In this document: in pieces, positions 24,328 through 34,662 of the stretch
How positions within the stretch are numbered: the stretch's first letter is position 1
Layout: every line of letters begins with the position of its first letter
From: Craspedostauros australis
Taxonomy: Eukaryota; Bacillariophyta; Bacillariophyceae; Mastogloiales; Achnanthaceae
DNA length: 64,000 nt
Direction of reading: 5' to 3'
Assembly: GCA_026770025.1 (NCBI GenBank)
Contig: JAMXDE010000008.1
Span: 310,001 to 374,000, forward strand
Position numbers and translations under genes: made by a program
Notes under the pieces: model-generated
Databases searched by the model: none
What the model saw: the letters and a program-made list of their open reading frames with translations, nothing else
What the model was told of the DNA's origin: nothing

Positions 24328-25329
24328 ACTGCTGCTACTCAATCCTATTGGTTCTTCTCCAGCAACCTCCACTGTTCTGATGTCTGTGCATGCTCCAAGG
24401 ATGTTGGTGGCTGGAGGTTTTGGATGCAGTTGTCATGATGGTCATGTTGTCTCTTGTGGCCACCTGCTTGCCTGCTGATGGTTGGATGGTTGGATGGAGG
24501 GAGGGGTGGACAATGCCATCTATTCGTGTATCGTGCAAGCTCACATGGGATGCTGTGAAAAGCATGGACCCAGCCTGGTAGAAGTATGATGGGTCTGTAC
24601 ATGTATGGGAGAGCAGAATTGATGTGAGGTGTGTCTGTGGACGGATCTTTTCCCAGAGTATACCACGCTCAGCACCAACATTGCAATACGTTGGCAGTGC
24701 ATGCCAGGTTGACTACTTCCATGGGTGCATGGAAAAGTTGGTGGATGGATGGGCCAGCCCATGTGATAATGCTGGAATAGACTGTATTCCATGTCGAAGG
24801 CAAGGATGGCAACAGTCGAGAAAAACTGTCACACTCAACGCACCCTCCCACAGATCACCAGATGCAAAATGTTGAACGGATCATCCGATGTGACCGCAGC
24901 AGCCAAAAAAGCTGTCACGGCAAGTAGCAGTCCGCCCTTGACTTTGCTTCTCCTGCAAAACCAGATACGAAACACTCTTTGGCTGATCTGCACCAACACT
25001 GGTTGTCCGATTCTCAGCAGAATGGTTTGACAGTAGAGCCCATTCTCGTGTGGTTTGTCTCTGCTCGATCCCTCAAAATGACAAATTCAACGTCTGTCCC
25101 ACCACCAGGATCAGAAGTACCAAAACGTGCTCTGACGCCAGATCATGCAAACGGAACCATGGAATTGGAAAAAATGTGGTCATTTGGTACCTTCTTCCAG
25201 CCCAAATCGTGTTGCCATTTGCACAATGATGGCTGCCACAACAGGAAAGGTCAAAATCAACCGACAACCACTGACACACAACAAAGGAAACAACACTGCC
25301 GCCACCAGTATCTTTCCGCGTCGTGCCAT
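24328..25329 (-). pseudogene. Element 2 broken coding region, 5' part
   Basis: Minus-strand sequence on the far side of the copia insertion. Reading through the empty site, EVAGEEPIGLSSSSSS joins directly to the frame at 16400 and below, so copia landed in a serine-rich coding tract. Further upstream, frames such as MLFTASHVSLHDTRIDG (near 24560) look coding but are interrupted. A 49-codon frame at 25180-25329 is strongly hydrophobic and might be a signal or membrane segment. No intact start or domain is visible. Confidence 0.35.
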
Positions 25330-25821
25330 CAGCTCAGCAAGGGGAGAGATGCAGGTTGCGCAGGACTTTGTATTTACAAACTAAGCTTAACATTAAATAG
25401 TAGAATATTATACAATATTTTGCATACCACAGGATAAGCCACTGTGATCCATTACATTATATAATACTGTGCTGTGTGGTATTCGCAAGTGTTGCTGTTG
25501 CTGTGAACATGGACGTGCAGGGACGCTACCACCAACGCTGTGCTGTTTGACACAACACACACACAAACGAGGAAGCACACAACAGAACCAAATCACCAAC
25601 AACGCAAGGAATCAAGGCAACACCGAATCTGCGACAACGTCACCATCCACAACATTGGATTCCATTGCCGTCTGATATCGACCGTCAAAGACGTCATCAA
25701 TTCTGTCCGCGGCGAAGACAAGTCAGCCAGGTATTTGTGTCGTAGAAGCTAGCTAAATATATCTAACCCTAATGGACAACACGAAAAATCATGTTCTAAA
25801 AATATCACGTGTTACGATGTC
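25330..25821. other. A/T-rich interior of element 2, no gene
   Basis: Short frames only. It contains CACAACACACAC-type low complexity near 25550 and leads into the right inverted end. Confidence 0.4.
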
Positions 25822-25860
25822 AAATCCGCAAAAACGTACGATTCTATCCTGAATGGGGCC
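25822..25860 (-). repeat. Element 2 right inverted end
   Basis: Reverse complement of 11144-11183, ending TCCTGAATGGGGCC. It touches the left end of the Harbinger element that starts at 25862. Confidence 0.7.
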
Positions 25861-26235
25861 ATAGAGACTTCCTGAAACCCGAAACCAGTTTCCCGAAACG
25901 ACACGCACTGTGACTATCAATAACGTCTGATAGCAACGGCCCGAAATATGACCGACGTCACCGACCGTGAACTAATATTAGAATCAAGAGGGTCGTAAGC
26001 AAGACTAGAAAGGAAAACGTATTTTTCTAAATGGTTCCTGTGCTCCTTTTTCTCATTCATCCAACCGACCGTCACATTTTGTTCGTCACATCGGCATCGG
26101 CATCCCTGAGCTGTGCCCGTCTCATCTGTTTCATTCATCTGCGTCGGAGGCGTTGCCGTTGGGTTGTTGACTCGTTTATACCTCCAACCTTGCTGCATAC
26201 CTCCTCGTGTACATCATTGATCTTGTCCCTCCCAC

Positions 26236-27486
26236 ATGTACAGACACCATCCGATTGCAATGGGGAAGAGGACTTGGAACTGTCTTCCTGAGCGGGAAGC
26301 TTGCAAGCAGGCAAGGATCGCATTCATCACTTTCGCCGATGAGTTGCAGCAACTACAGCATGCCCAGGCCAACTCCAACGAACCCTTGTTCGATCAGTCT
26401 TTCCTGGATGAGAACTTCGATCTCGTCATCGAGCTCGGGCTTCATTTGCTCAACATGCAAATGCGCTACTACGCACCAATCGTGCCGCCCTCGAATCGCC
26501 AGAAAGCGCCAATCCGAATCGAACATCTTTCGGAGATGCAGGCCATCACCCACTTTCGCTTCCGAAAGTGTTCCCTCCAAAGCATGCTGGGATGCCTTTG
26601 GCCCAAGTTCGAGGAAGTGTCTGGCGCAACATCCTCCGAGGCCATCACCTGCCAATATGGATACAGTGTGCCCTTCGAAACAGGCATGCTCTACATGTTG
26701 TATCGCCTGGCGCATCGGGGCACTCTGGGTGACATGGAGGTTGTCTTCGGAGTCGGGATTTCTAAATTATCCGCTGTGATTCTTACCTTCTGCGGCCATT
26801 TCCACGACATCGCCCGTCCCTACTTCGATAATATACAGACATTTGCGCATCGTTTCGAGATGTATGCTGACTACGTCGAGAGAGCAACTGATGGGATCGT
26901 GGACAACGTCGTCGGCTTCATCGATGGAACGTTGCGAAAAACGTGTCGCCCACACATCCATCAGGAGTTCGCATACTCCGGGCACAAGCGATGTCACGGC
27001 ATCAAATATCAAGGAGTGTCGGCTCCAGATGGATTGATGATGCACTTCTACGGACCCATCGCTGGGAATCGCCATGATGGTTTCATGCTGAAGGAGAGCC
27101 GAGTCGAACGGCAAATGGAAGACATCATGCCATTGGATGGCCCAAACAAAATCTACCGCCTGTACGGGGATCCAGCGTATGCCAACCGTGTGTATGTGTT
27201 CGGTGGTTTCAGCAATGTCGTTCGCGGATCACCTGAAGCTATCGTCAACAGGGAGATGTCTGCGGTGCGCATCTGCGTCGAGTGGCAGTTCAAGGAAATC
27301 GTGAAGCTCTTCCCTTTGTTGGATGTAACCAAGCTGATGCGCATCTACGGCAGTCCACTCACGCATATGTACTACACTGCTGCGTTCTTCATGAATCTGC
27401 ACTGCACTGTGTATGGTAATCAACAGTCTGCAAGGTACGATTTGAACAAGATGAGTATGGAGGAGTACCTCCTCCTCGTGCCATAG
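26236..27486 (+). CDS. PIF/Harbinger transposase (DDE_Tnp_4)
   Basis: This 416-residue protein carries the DDE nuclease of PIF/Harbinger transposons, which cuts and joins the element ends in the nucleus with help from a Myb-like partner. The catalytic triad reads D230 in GFIDGTLR, D312 in YGDPAYA and E349 in RICVEWQF. GHKRCHGIKYQG and GPIAGNRHD between the first two Asp residues are family blocks. The N-terminal 130 residues are helical and probably bind DNA. An alternative start at Met9 (26260) is possible. The frame is intact, so the enzyme may still work, but its probable partner on the other strand has a premature stop. Confidence 0.9.
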   Translation: MYRHHPIAMGKRTWNCLPEREACKQARIAFITFADELQQLQHAQANSNEPLFDQSFLDENFDLVIELGLHLLNMQMRYYAPIVPPSNRQKAPIRIEHLSEMQAITHFRFRKCSLQSMLGCLWPKFEEVSGATSSEAITCQYGYSVPFETGMLYMLYRLAHRGTLGDMEVVFGVGISKLSAVILTFCGHFHDIARPYFDNIQTFAHRFEMYADYVERATDGIVDNVVGFIDGTLRKTCRPHIHQEFAYSGHKRCHGIKYQGVSAPDGLMMHFYGPIAGNRHDGFMLKESRVERQMEDIMPLDGPNKIYRLYGDPAYANRVYVFGGFSNVVRGSPEAIVNREMSAVRICVEWQFKEIVKLFPLLDVTKLMRIYGSPLTHMYYTAAFFMNLHCTVYGNQQSARYDLNKMSMEEYLLLVP

Positions 27487-27774
27487 CTATAATACAAATA
27501 GAAATCAGACTATTGGAAAACATCTGCTATTCTATGCCATGCTATATTATACCGATGTGCCACCTCTTCATATTCTTATGTTGCATGTGCATGTGGTGGA
27601 TACGTGCATGATGGCGTCTATCAGTGGGTGAATGTAAAATTACTCGTTACCGTGTGTTTCTGTTTTGAATTCGCGCGTGTGTGCTCTACTCTATCGCAGG
27701 ATTACTATGAGAATCGCACACAGATGAGTTGTACAGCAAATTCGTTGATGTGGGTGTGCTATTTGTTGATTACA

Positions 27775-27993
27775 TTATTTTGTGTCACTGCCGGAATCTC
27801 TGTCTTCGAAGAACTTGGTCATCGCATGGAGCATGGAGTGGAGGCCGTGGGTCAATGCAGCCTGCTGCTCTGTCTGCGCGCGCTCCTGTCGGCGAGCTTC
27901 CTCCATTTGTTGTTCGTGGCGGCGACGATTCTGCTCCCATTCGAGCTGCTGGAGATTGAAGATGCGTCTTCGTTCATCAAACTCGCGCTGCTC
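27775..27993 (-). pseudogene. Detached C-terminal coiled coil of the Myb-like gene
   Basis: In frame after the TGA, the sequence encodes a charged helix (REFDERRRIFNLQQLEWEQN, later HSMLHAMTKFFEDR) and ends at TAA 27775-27777. Its heptad-like Glu/Arg/Gln pattern continues the helix before the stop, which argues it was once translated. Confidence 0.65.
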
Positions 27994-29196
27994 TCACTCC
28001 ACTTGTTGTTGGGATGCAAGCCGCTGTTGGCGTGACAGGTCATCAAGTTGGCGCGACAAGCATTCATCATACTTACCTCTCTTTGCATTCGCCATCCAGC
28101 TCATCTCCAACTGCTTGTTCCTCGATTCCAATAGGCGCTGAACGATGTCTGCAGTTTTTTTCGTATCTTCCCACAGGTCGAGTGGCTTTGCCTTCTTTGT
28201 GTTGGAAGGCTTGGAATCATCTTCAGAGGTGTCCGATTTGTTGCTGGCGACGGATTTCTTCCTCTTTCCAAGCATGGCTGCACGGAAGTCTGCCGCTGCG
28301 GCTTTCATTTTCTTTTCCCGAACTGTGGCCTGCTTCTTGGTGTTCTTGAAGCTGCTGTAGTGCTGATGAAGGGTGAGGAGTTTGTGGAGATGTGGTGTGG
28401 ACGGCTCACCATCATCTCCCGTTCTCTTCGGAGCGCTGCGCTCGAACTCCACAGTTTCTGCCATCAGTGTCTCAAACCGATATTGGTACCGAGTCTTTTT
28501 GCATGTGGACTTTGTTGGCTTGTACATGCTGGGATGGACAGCTTCGAGCTTGCTAGCCACCTCCATCCAGCTCGCACCGATGTCCTTCTCCCAAGGCTTG
28601 CTGTCCATCCCCATCAGATGGTCGATGAGGATGACATCGGATGTTTTGGGATTTTGAAACCATGGATACTCAGGTTTGAGTATCCATTTCGACGAGGACG
28701 TGGCCTTGCGCCCGGCTGTCTTGGGTTTGATGGAGCGGGCGAGGTGAGGCTTGCCATCCTCAACCTTCGGCTGCTTGGACGGGGTCTTCATGGCCCGCTC
28801 TGCCGCTGTCTCCACCCCAACAACAACAACATCAGGAGGGTTGATTGTTGCTGATGATGTTCCCAGGAAGGAGCGCGTGGTGGATACGAAGGGTGGAGAC
28901 TTCAGGGTGTTGGTGGCAGCAACCCCCATCACGTCGGCCTGTGTGGGCTGCCATAGCGGGCCCTGCCGAATGATGAGTGGGCGAGGAGACCGTGGCGAGA
29001 CGGCAGCTCTGCTGCTCCCACTTGCATGTGGATGATCCGAAGTGATCGCATGGCGATGGTACGATGCTGCGGCGTTGGAGTGGTGGGGGATGGTGGTGAG
29101 GTTGCCACCGTCTGTGTTGTCGTCCTCATCGGAGGACGCGATGTACGAGTGTGGAGGCGGACCTGTGCTCATGGCGCGAGGAGGGAGATGGCGCAA
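27994..29196 (-). CDS. Harbinger-associated Myb/SANT-like protein, truncated by a stop
   Basis: This 400-residue frame converges on the transposase gene. The N-terminal 160 residues are low-complexity, rich in Pro, Ser and His. Residues of about 190-250 (IDHLMGMDSKPWEKDIGASW, then RYQYRFETLMA) look like the trihelix/Myb-SANT fold of the second Harbinger protein, which guides the transposase to DNA and the nucleus. A basic stretch (KRKK, KKAK) around 310-335 may be a nuclear signal. The frame ends at TGA 27994-27996, but the same frame stays open for 72 more codons of coiled-coil sequence to TAA at 27775-27777, so the stop looks like a recent mutation. An alternative start at Met9 is possible. 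Confidence 0.75.
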   Translation of the reverse strand: MRHLPPRAMSTGPPPHSYIASSDEDDNTDGGNLTTIPHHSNAAASYHRHAITSDHPHASGSSRAAVSPRSPRPLIIRQGPLWQPTQADVMGVAATNTLKSPPFVSTTRSFLGTSSATINPPDVVVVGVETAAERAMKTPSKQPKVEDGKPHLARSIKPKTAGRKATSSSKWILKPEYPWFQNPKTSDVILIDHLMGMDSKPWEKDIGASWMEVASKLEAVHPSMYKPTKSTCKKTRYQYRFETLMAETVEFERSAPKRTGDDGEPSTPHLHKLLTLHQHYSSFKNTKKQATVREKKMKAAAADFRAAMLGKRKKSVASNKSDTSEDDSKPSNTKKAKPLDLWEDTKKTADIVQRLLESRNKQLEMSWMANAKRGKYDECLSRQLDDLSRQQRLASQQQVE

Positions 29197-29621
29197 TGGA
29201 TGGGATTGTGGGATGTGATGGAGGGAGAAGCAAGATGGCGTTCACAACACGATCGGCAGAGCAGAGAGGAGAGTGTGTGATCACGACTCATGCCTGTGAG
29301 AAGGGAAATTCCGACGCTGAGGTCGCCAACTCCCGATCGGTGCGTTGGAGATGAGAACAGGAGGAACAAGAATGACGTCACGAGGAGGACTAGTAGGAAT
29401 CAGGATGCACTCCAAATAAGCAGATTTGATTGGTGGACCTTTGAGATGTGTATGGACTACGCGTGGAGGCAAATACTTCACGGGACACAAGGTATTTCGG
29501 GATCTTCCTCCAACCCGAAAAAAAGAGCCCCAGATGGCCATTTCCCGAAACTATTTTTGGGCATGGCTGGCTCGAAATGTCGCAGTATTGGGTTATGAGT
29601 TGTCCGTGTGATTTAATTTTA
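29197..29621. other. Element 3 right flank, no gene
   Basis: Upstream region of the Myb-like gene up to the right inverted end. Motifs TTTCCCGAAAC (near 29546) and CAACCCGAAAA (near 29511) echo the subterminal GAAACCC/TTTCCCGAAAC sequence at 25875-25899, so they may be subterminal transposase-binding sites. Confidence 0.4.
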
Positions 29622-29640
29622 GGATTTCAGGAAGTCTCTA

Positions 29641-29661
29641 ATGTGTGGCAACAGTGTTGCT
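29641..29661 (+). other. 21-base sliver between elements 3 and 4, possible host exon piece
   Basis: These bases read in frame (codons VATVL) into the coding remnant right of element 4 if that element is removed. TGTTGCT at the end and TGTGCT at 38380-38385 may be an eroded target duplication. Confidence 0.3.
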
Positions 29662-30102
29662 GGGGAACACGGTAATTTGTCCACTCACGACTCCATGAGC
29701 TCGTGATTGAGATGAATCGAGTCGTGCCTGACAATGTAGTCCCTGTCTGCCGTTGAAGTTGCGCGCCGGGCATGCCTGATTCCAGAGCTTCGCCCTTGAC
29801 CTGGGCGATTCGCAATCTTGTGATTGGTTGGTGGTAAGGTTGGCTTGTGCAAACGAGTATCATTTTCGTGTCGTTTGGCGAACGGGCGTGGTGCCCAACA
29901 CGAGCTTTCGAGAACTACGACATGTCGCATGCTGTCAATTCGGACAGATGTGTTCTTCCTTTTTGGATAACTCACGATTTCGTGTCACATACACATAATG
30001 TGCTAGCTATTTCGATTATATCTGAAATGTCCCACAACCAATGCAGCATTGTGTGTAAAAATATACGTAGCACCAGTACCAAATTTAGCTTGTTTGAGTT
30101 TG

Positions 30103-30262
30103 TGCGTCGGGGGACAGAGAGGGGACACAGAGGAGACATGATGGAACATAGGGAGAACAGGGGGGTACACAGGGGGGTACACAGGGGGTACACAGGGGGG
30201 ACAGAGGGGGGACACAGGGGGGACAGAGGGGGGACATTTTAGAGGTGACACAGGGGGGACAT
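30103..30262. repeat. G-rich minisatellite in left arm
   Basis: Irregular units of GGGGGG(ACA/TACACA), such as GGGGGGTACACA and GGGGGGACACA. Repeated G runs on one strand could form G-quadruplexes. The mirror copy at about 37773-37935 has an extra 12-base unit. Confidence 0.8.
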
Positions 30263-30439
30263 TTTGGAGGTGATCCAGCAGTGGCGTTTTGTCCTGTTGT
30301 GTTGCTTGGGTTTTGTTCCGCGGGAGCCTTTCGCCACGCAGCTGTGTGCGTGGTAACAGACAAGCACGATAATAGCGAGTGGACATGCATCTTTCTTTTC
30401 ATCCACATCCACATCCACATCCGCATCCACATCCGCATC

Positions 30440-30483
30440 CACACCCACACCCACACCCACACCCACACCCACACCCACACCCA
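30440..30483. repeat. (CACACC)n hexanucleotide repeat
   Basis: About seven units flanked by CATCCA/CATCCG variants. The mirror copy, (GTGGGT)n, is at about 37527-37590 and is slightly longer. Confidence 0.85.
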
Positions 30484-30504
30484 TGCCCACATCCACATCC
30501 ACAT

Positions 30505-31610
30505 TCATCGATCAGCATCCATCCATTCGCATTCACATCCATTGATCAGCATCCAACGATCAGCATCCATCCATTCACATTCACATCCATCGATCAGCAT
30601 CCAACAATCCGCATCCATCCATCGATCAGCATCCAACAATCCGCATCCATCCATCCATCCGCATCCATCGATCTGCATCCATCGACCCGCATCCATCGAT
30701 CACCATCGATCTGTAGCCATCAATCTGTAGCCATCAATCATCATCCATCGATCTGCATCCTTCCGCATCCGCATTCATTGATCAGCATCCATCTGCATTC
30801 GCATCCATCGATCTGTAGCCATCGATCAGCATCTGCATTCACATCCATTGATCAGCATCCATCCGCATTCGCATTCACATCCATCGATCAGCATCCATCC
30901 GCATTCACATCCATCGATCTGTAGCCATCGATCAGCATCCATCAATCAGCATTCACATCCATCAATCAGCATTCACATCCATCGATCAGCATCCATCGAT
31001 CAGCATCCATCCGCATCTGTATCCGCATTCACATCCATCGATCAGCATCCATCCGCATCTGTATCCGCATTCACATCCATCGATCAGCATTCACATCCAT
31101 CGATCAGCATCCATCCGCATTCGCATCCATCGATCAGCATCCGTATCTGCATTCACATCCATTGATCAGCATTCATCCGCATCCATCAATCAGCGTCCAT
31201 CCGCATCTGCATTCACATCCATCGATCAGCACCCATCCGCATCCGTATCCGCATTCACATCCATCGATCAGCATTCATCCGCATCCATCAATCAGCATCC
31301 ATCTGCATTCACATCCATCAATCAGCACCCCTCTGCATCTGTATCCGCATTCACATCCATCGACCAGCATCCATCTGCATTCGCATCTATCGATCAGCAT
31401 CCATCGATCAGCATCCATTGATCAGCATCCATCCGCATCCACATTCATCGATCAGCATCCATCCGCATTCGCATCCATCGGCATCCAGGTCAGCATCCAT
31501 CCGCATCCGCATTCACATCCTTCGATCCGCATCCGCATTCACATCCTTCGATCCGCATCCATCTGCATTCGCAGTCACATCCATTGATCTGCATCCATCC
31601 ATCAGCATCT
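30505..31610. repeat. CATCCATCGATCAG minisatellite, left arm
   Basis: About 1.1 kb of shuffled short units (CATCCATC, GATCAGCATC, CGCATTCACATC). Open frames through it encode Ser-Ile-His-Pro repeats and are artefacts of the repeat. Confidence 0.9.
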
Positions 31611-31683
31611 GCATCCATACCCTTCACTGTGGCCATTGCTGTCAACTTTGGCAAAATCTCTGCTGCAGCCCAGCATTTCCGCA

Positions 31684-32649
31684 ATGACAGACAAGCCAGC
31701 CAATCACACGTCTGTTGCAAATGACTTGAATGCAGATGTGCCATTCGATGGCATTATCTATTGCGATGACGAAGTCATGCTTCGTGGCTTGCACCTCATT
31801 GGGTTCTCTGAACACCAACTTCGTCGGGTGCAAACAAACGAACCCAACCGTCTACGTTTCGTTGGCATCTACGGATGCACGCCACAGGTGTGCAACAAGG
31901 TTTGGGAGGATCTGCAGTCACCTACAGATGAAGCCCATCGGATCCCAATCAACCTGCTGTCCTTGGATGCCATGCTCATGGCCTTCCATTTCCTCAAGCG
32001 ATATCCAACAGAGGCGGAACAAGAGCCACTGTTCCACCTCTCGCGGAAGACGGCAAGGCAGAAGATCTGGTTCTACTTGGACTGCATTCAAGCCCTCAAG
32101 ACCACCAAGATTCGATGGCCAGATCACAACTATGGCAGCGACAAATGGGTGATCTCAGTGGATGGAACCCATTGTGGGATCCAAGAGCCACGCCACCATC
32201 GATACCCACAAGACAAGGCATACTACTCCCACAAGTTCCACAAGGCTGGAATCAACTATGAGTTGGGCCTGGCCATCTCAGAGTCACAGCTGATCTGGAT
32301 GAATGGTCCCTTCAAGGCTGGGATGTCAGACAGAAAGATTTTCGTTGAGTGTGGATTGAAAGCAAAATTGGAGGAATCAAACAAAATGGGAATTGCCGAC
32401 AATGGTTACACAGGCTACCCACTCCTGTTGAGCACTCCAAATGCTCTTGACCCATTCGACGTCGCCATCTTTAAAACTAGAGCCAGAATGAGACAAGAGG
32501 CATTCAACAGAATGGTCAAGTCATTCGATTCTGTCTCCGGCCGATTTCGGCATGGCGAAGCCAAAATCAAGGTGTGCTTTGAAGCCATCTGTGTCATTTG
32601 CCAATACAAGCTTGAGCTCGAATCACCCTTGTTTGATGTATATGTATAA
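31684..32649 (+). CDS. Element 4 transposase, Harbinger-type DDE_Tnp_4
   Basis: This 321-residue protein (from ATG 31684; 337 if ATG 31636 is used) has the nuclease signature of the DGTHC branch of PIF/Harbinger transposases: D160 in ISVDGTHCGI, D239 in GIADNGYTG and E272 in MRQEAFNRM. YYSHKFHKAGINYELG and WMNGPF also match the family pattern as I remember it. It should cut the element ends in the nucleus. It is intact and clearly different from the transposase at 26236-27486, so the two elements are not copies. I prefer the downstream start because the first 16 codons run out of the arm sequence. Confidence 0.9.
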   Translation: MTDKPANHTSVANDLNADVPFDGIIYCDDEVMLRGLHLIGFSEHQLRRVQTNEPNRLRFVGIYGCTPQVCNKVWEDLQSPTDEAHRIPINLLSLDAMLMAFHFLKRYPTEAEQEPLFHLSRKTARQKIWFYLDCIQALKTTKIRWPDHNYGSDKWVISVDGTHCGIQEPRHHRYPQDKAYYSHKFHKAGINYELGLAISESQLIWMNGPFKAGMSDRKIFVECGLKAKLEESNKMGIADNGYTGYPLLLSTPNALDPFDVAIFKTRARMRQEAFNRMVKSFDSVSGRFRHGEAKIKVCFEAICVICQYKLELESPLFDVYV

Positions 32650-32738
32650 GACTAATCACTAGATAAGAAGTACAATGTATGTTCTGATCACTAAGTTATG
32701 GCATCTACATGTTGTGTTGGGTGGGCTGCTCCTTTTGT

Positions 32739-34662
32739 TCAGAGACTTCCCGAGTCGTCACTGCTTGAAGATTCCAAGGGGCGCTTGAGATGCCCTGTTG
32801 GATCATCCATGATGGCATCACCTGCACGTTCAGGGATGCTTGCAGCGGCAGCTGAGCTGCTTGGATCATGTGTTGGGATGTTCGGAGTCCACAGCAGGGG
32901 GTCAGCTGGTGTCTCTGGGAACTCGAGGCCCGTGCCATGGTTGCCGGGGCCTGCAGATGGATGTTTTGCTGCATTTGCAGCAGCGTCGGCCCTTTGGAGG
33001 GCGATCAAGCCCATGCGGCGCGCGGTCTCTGCAGCTTCTGCATTCGACTTGACGTGGTCTGGCACACCTCTGCCTCCCCAGCCACCTCCATGTGGTGAAT
33101 GATCTGAGGGAAAACGAGACAGCATGAAACAGCAATCGAGAAGTATTGATCGCAGTGTGAGAAACATTTTTGTGATTGGGCATGAAGCTTGTTCGACATG
33201 CATTCGTTGGACAATTGATCATGCACTGCAGCTTCAAGTCACAAGAGCAGTCGCAAGTGCACTCACGTGTCAATACCCACCATCTTCGTCATCGGAGTCT
33301 TCGAACAAGAGCTTCTTCTTCTCCATCTTGTGGAAAGCACCCATTTTGTGGCAGCCTTCATCGACGCGGGCCACATCCCAGCACACAAAAGTGTCGATGC
33401 TCTCCTTGCCCTTGCTGGTTTGCTTCACCTGGAGGCGACTCTTCACAACCAAGGGAAGGGCTGGGATGAGCGCCTCGTCCTGCCGGTCGAAGTCTTGGTG
33501 AATGTCCTCGACCGAGAGGCTGTGTCCTTCAGGGAAAGAAAGGAGAACATGGCGAGAGAGGCCAGTGATGGGGCCTCCGCGGCTCATTCTGTTTTGCACG
33601 TCCAAGCGCAATTCGTCAGTGGCGGTCATGCTGTCGTTGCCAAGAGCGTGAAAAAGTTCGTCGCGGTGCCTGAAGGTGACAAAGTCCCAACGCGGCAGCT
33701 TGACGAGAATTTCGTTGGCTGAGGTGATTCGCGCCTCGTAGTGGTCGTAGTCGGGCAAAATCTTGATCCAGCGCTTGTCTGCGCGTACGACGATTTTGTA
33801 CGCAGGCCAGTACTCGTTCTTTCCGACTCCTTTGACTGATTGGATGCGACAGATGGTGAGCTCCCCGTTGTTGGTGGGGTTGTTGGTGTCGACTTCGACG
33901 AAAGCTGAAAAAAAAAAACGAACAAACGTGGTGTGAGCGCACAGTGAATTGCTCGCGCCTTGCCCAGCAAACACAATCAGAAAACAAGTTCACAAAAAAC
34001 ACACATGCAGCTTCCCTTCATTTTTACTTACTGGTCGGATTGCCGGTACTCTTGGCGATGCCCTTGGCCTTGTCATGCAACATGTTTGATGCTGACGCTG
34101 TGTCCTTTCTCTTCTTTGTTGGTGTTCCTGGTGTTGCTTGCGTGATGACGAACTTGGGTGGTACGAAAGCGCCCTTCTCTACTGATGGGGGGATGTCCGT
34201 GCTGCCTGTCCCAACCTGGTCTCCGACTTCCTTCTTGACTTCCGATGCTTGGAACTGTGCCAAGTCAACTTGGTAGACTCGTTCTGCAAACTCTCTGAAC
34301 AGTGTGGTGTTGAACTCTGCGCTCCACTTGGCTGCTCGTTTCTGCACTGCGCGGCGGAGGTCTGTGCCAGGTGCTCCGTAAACTTCGGGGCGACTGTCAC
34401 AGATTTGCTTCAAAGCCGAAGTTCCCAAACGCTGCTTGTATCGTGTGATGCCTCCTCTCCTCAAGATGTCTTCTGCCAGCTGCTTGTAAGTTGCGCGGCG
34501 CGGACCAGAAGAGCCAATGCTATCAGCGACGCTTACCGTGTCTGATTGATAGCCAACGCTGAGTGGTGTGTAGTTTGGTGTGTTTGATTTGGTTGGAGTG
34601 AACCGGAGACCGCGTGGGGTTTTTGGTGGTGGGCTGAGTGGTGGAAGCCTGCTTGTGCTCAT
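32739..34662 (-). CDS. Three-exon gene of unknown function in element 4 (539 aa)
   Basis: Exons are 34662-34032, 33904-33281 and 33103-32739 (631, 624 and 365 bases), summing to 540 codons with the stop. Donors are GTAAGT (34031-34026) and GTGGGT (33280-33275). The acceptors are a T-rich run ending CAG (33907-33905) and CCCTCAG (33106-33104). The introns are 127 and 177 bases. The Met start is followed by a Pro/Thr-rich basic segment, a helical block (YKQLAEDILRRGGITRYKQR), then an alpha/beta region (YWPAYKIVVRADKRWIKILP) and an acidic, Ser-rich tail. I recognise no domain. Its position between the inverted arms beside a transposase suggests a DNA-binding or accessory role in transposition, as an inference. 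Phase agreement at both junctions supports the model. Confidence 0.75.

Larger units (their letters stand above)
25862..29640 (+). mobile_element. Element 3: PIF/Harbinger transposon
   Basis: Inverted ends TAGAGACTTCCTGAAA(C/T)CC at 25862-25880 and, reversed, 29622-29640 match at 18 of 19 positions. Between them lie a Harbinger transposase (plus) and a Myb/SANT-like protein (minus), arranged tail to tail as is usual for this superfamily. A TA borders both ends; the expected 3-base TWA target duplication is not clear, perhaps because element 2 abuts the left end. Length is 3.78 kb. Confidence 0.75.
29662..31620 (+). repeat. Element 4 left inverted arm
   Basis: 29662-30504 is almost base-for-base the reverse complement of 37498-38379; small length changes occur in the G-rich and CACACC repeats. 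From about 30505 on it is an irregular minisatellite. The inner border is approximate. Confidence 0.8.

Noticed and set aside
30245-31587. Frames encoding Ser-Ile-His-Pro repeats
   Set aside because: They arise from the CATCCATCGATCAG minisatellite of the transposon arm and recur in the mirror arm; no start context or non-repeat part supports them.
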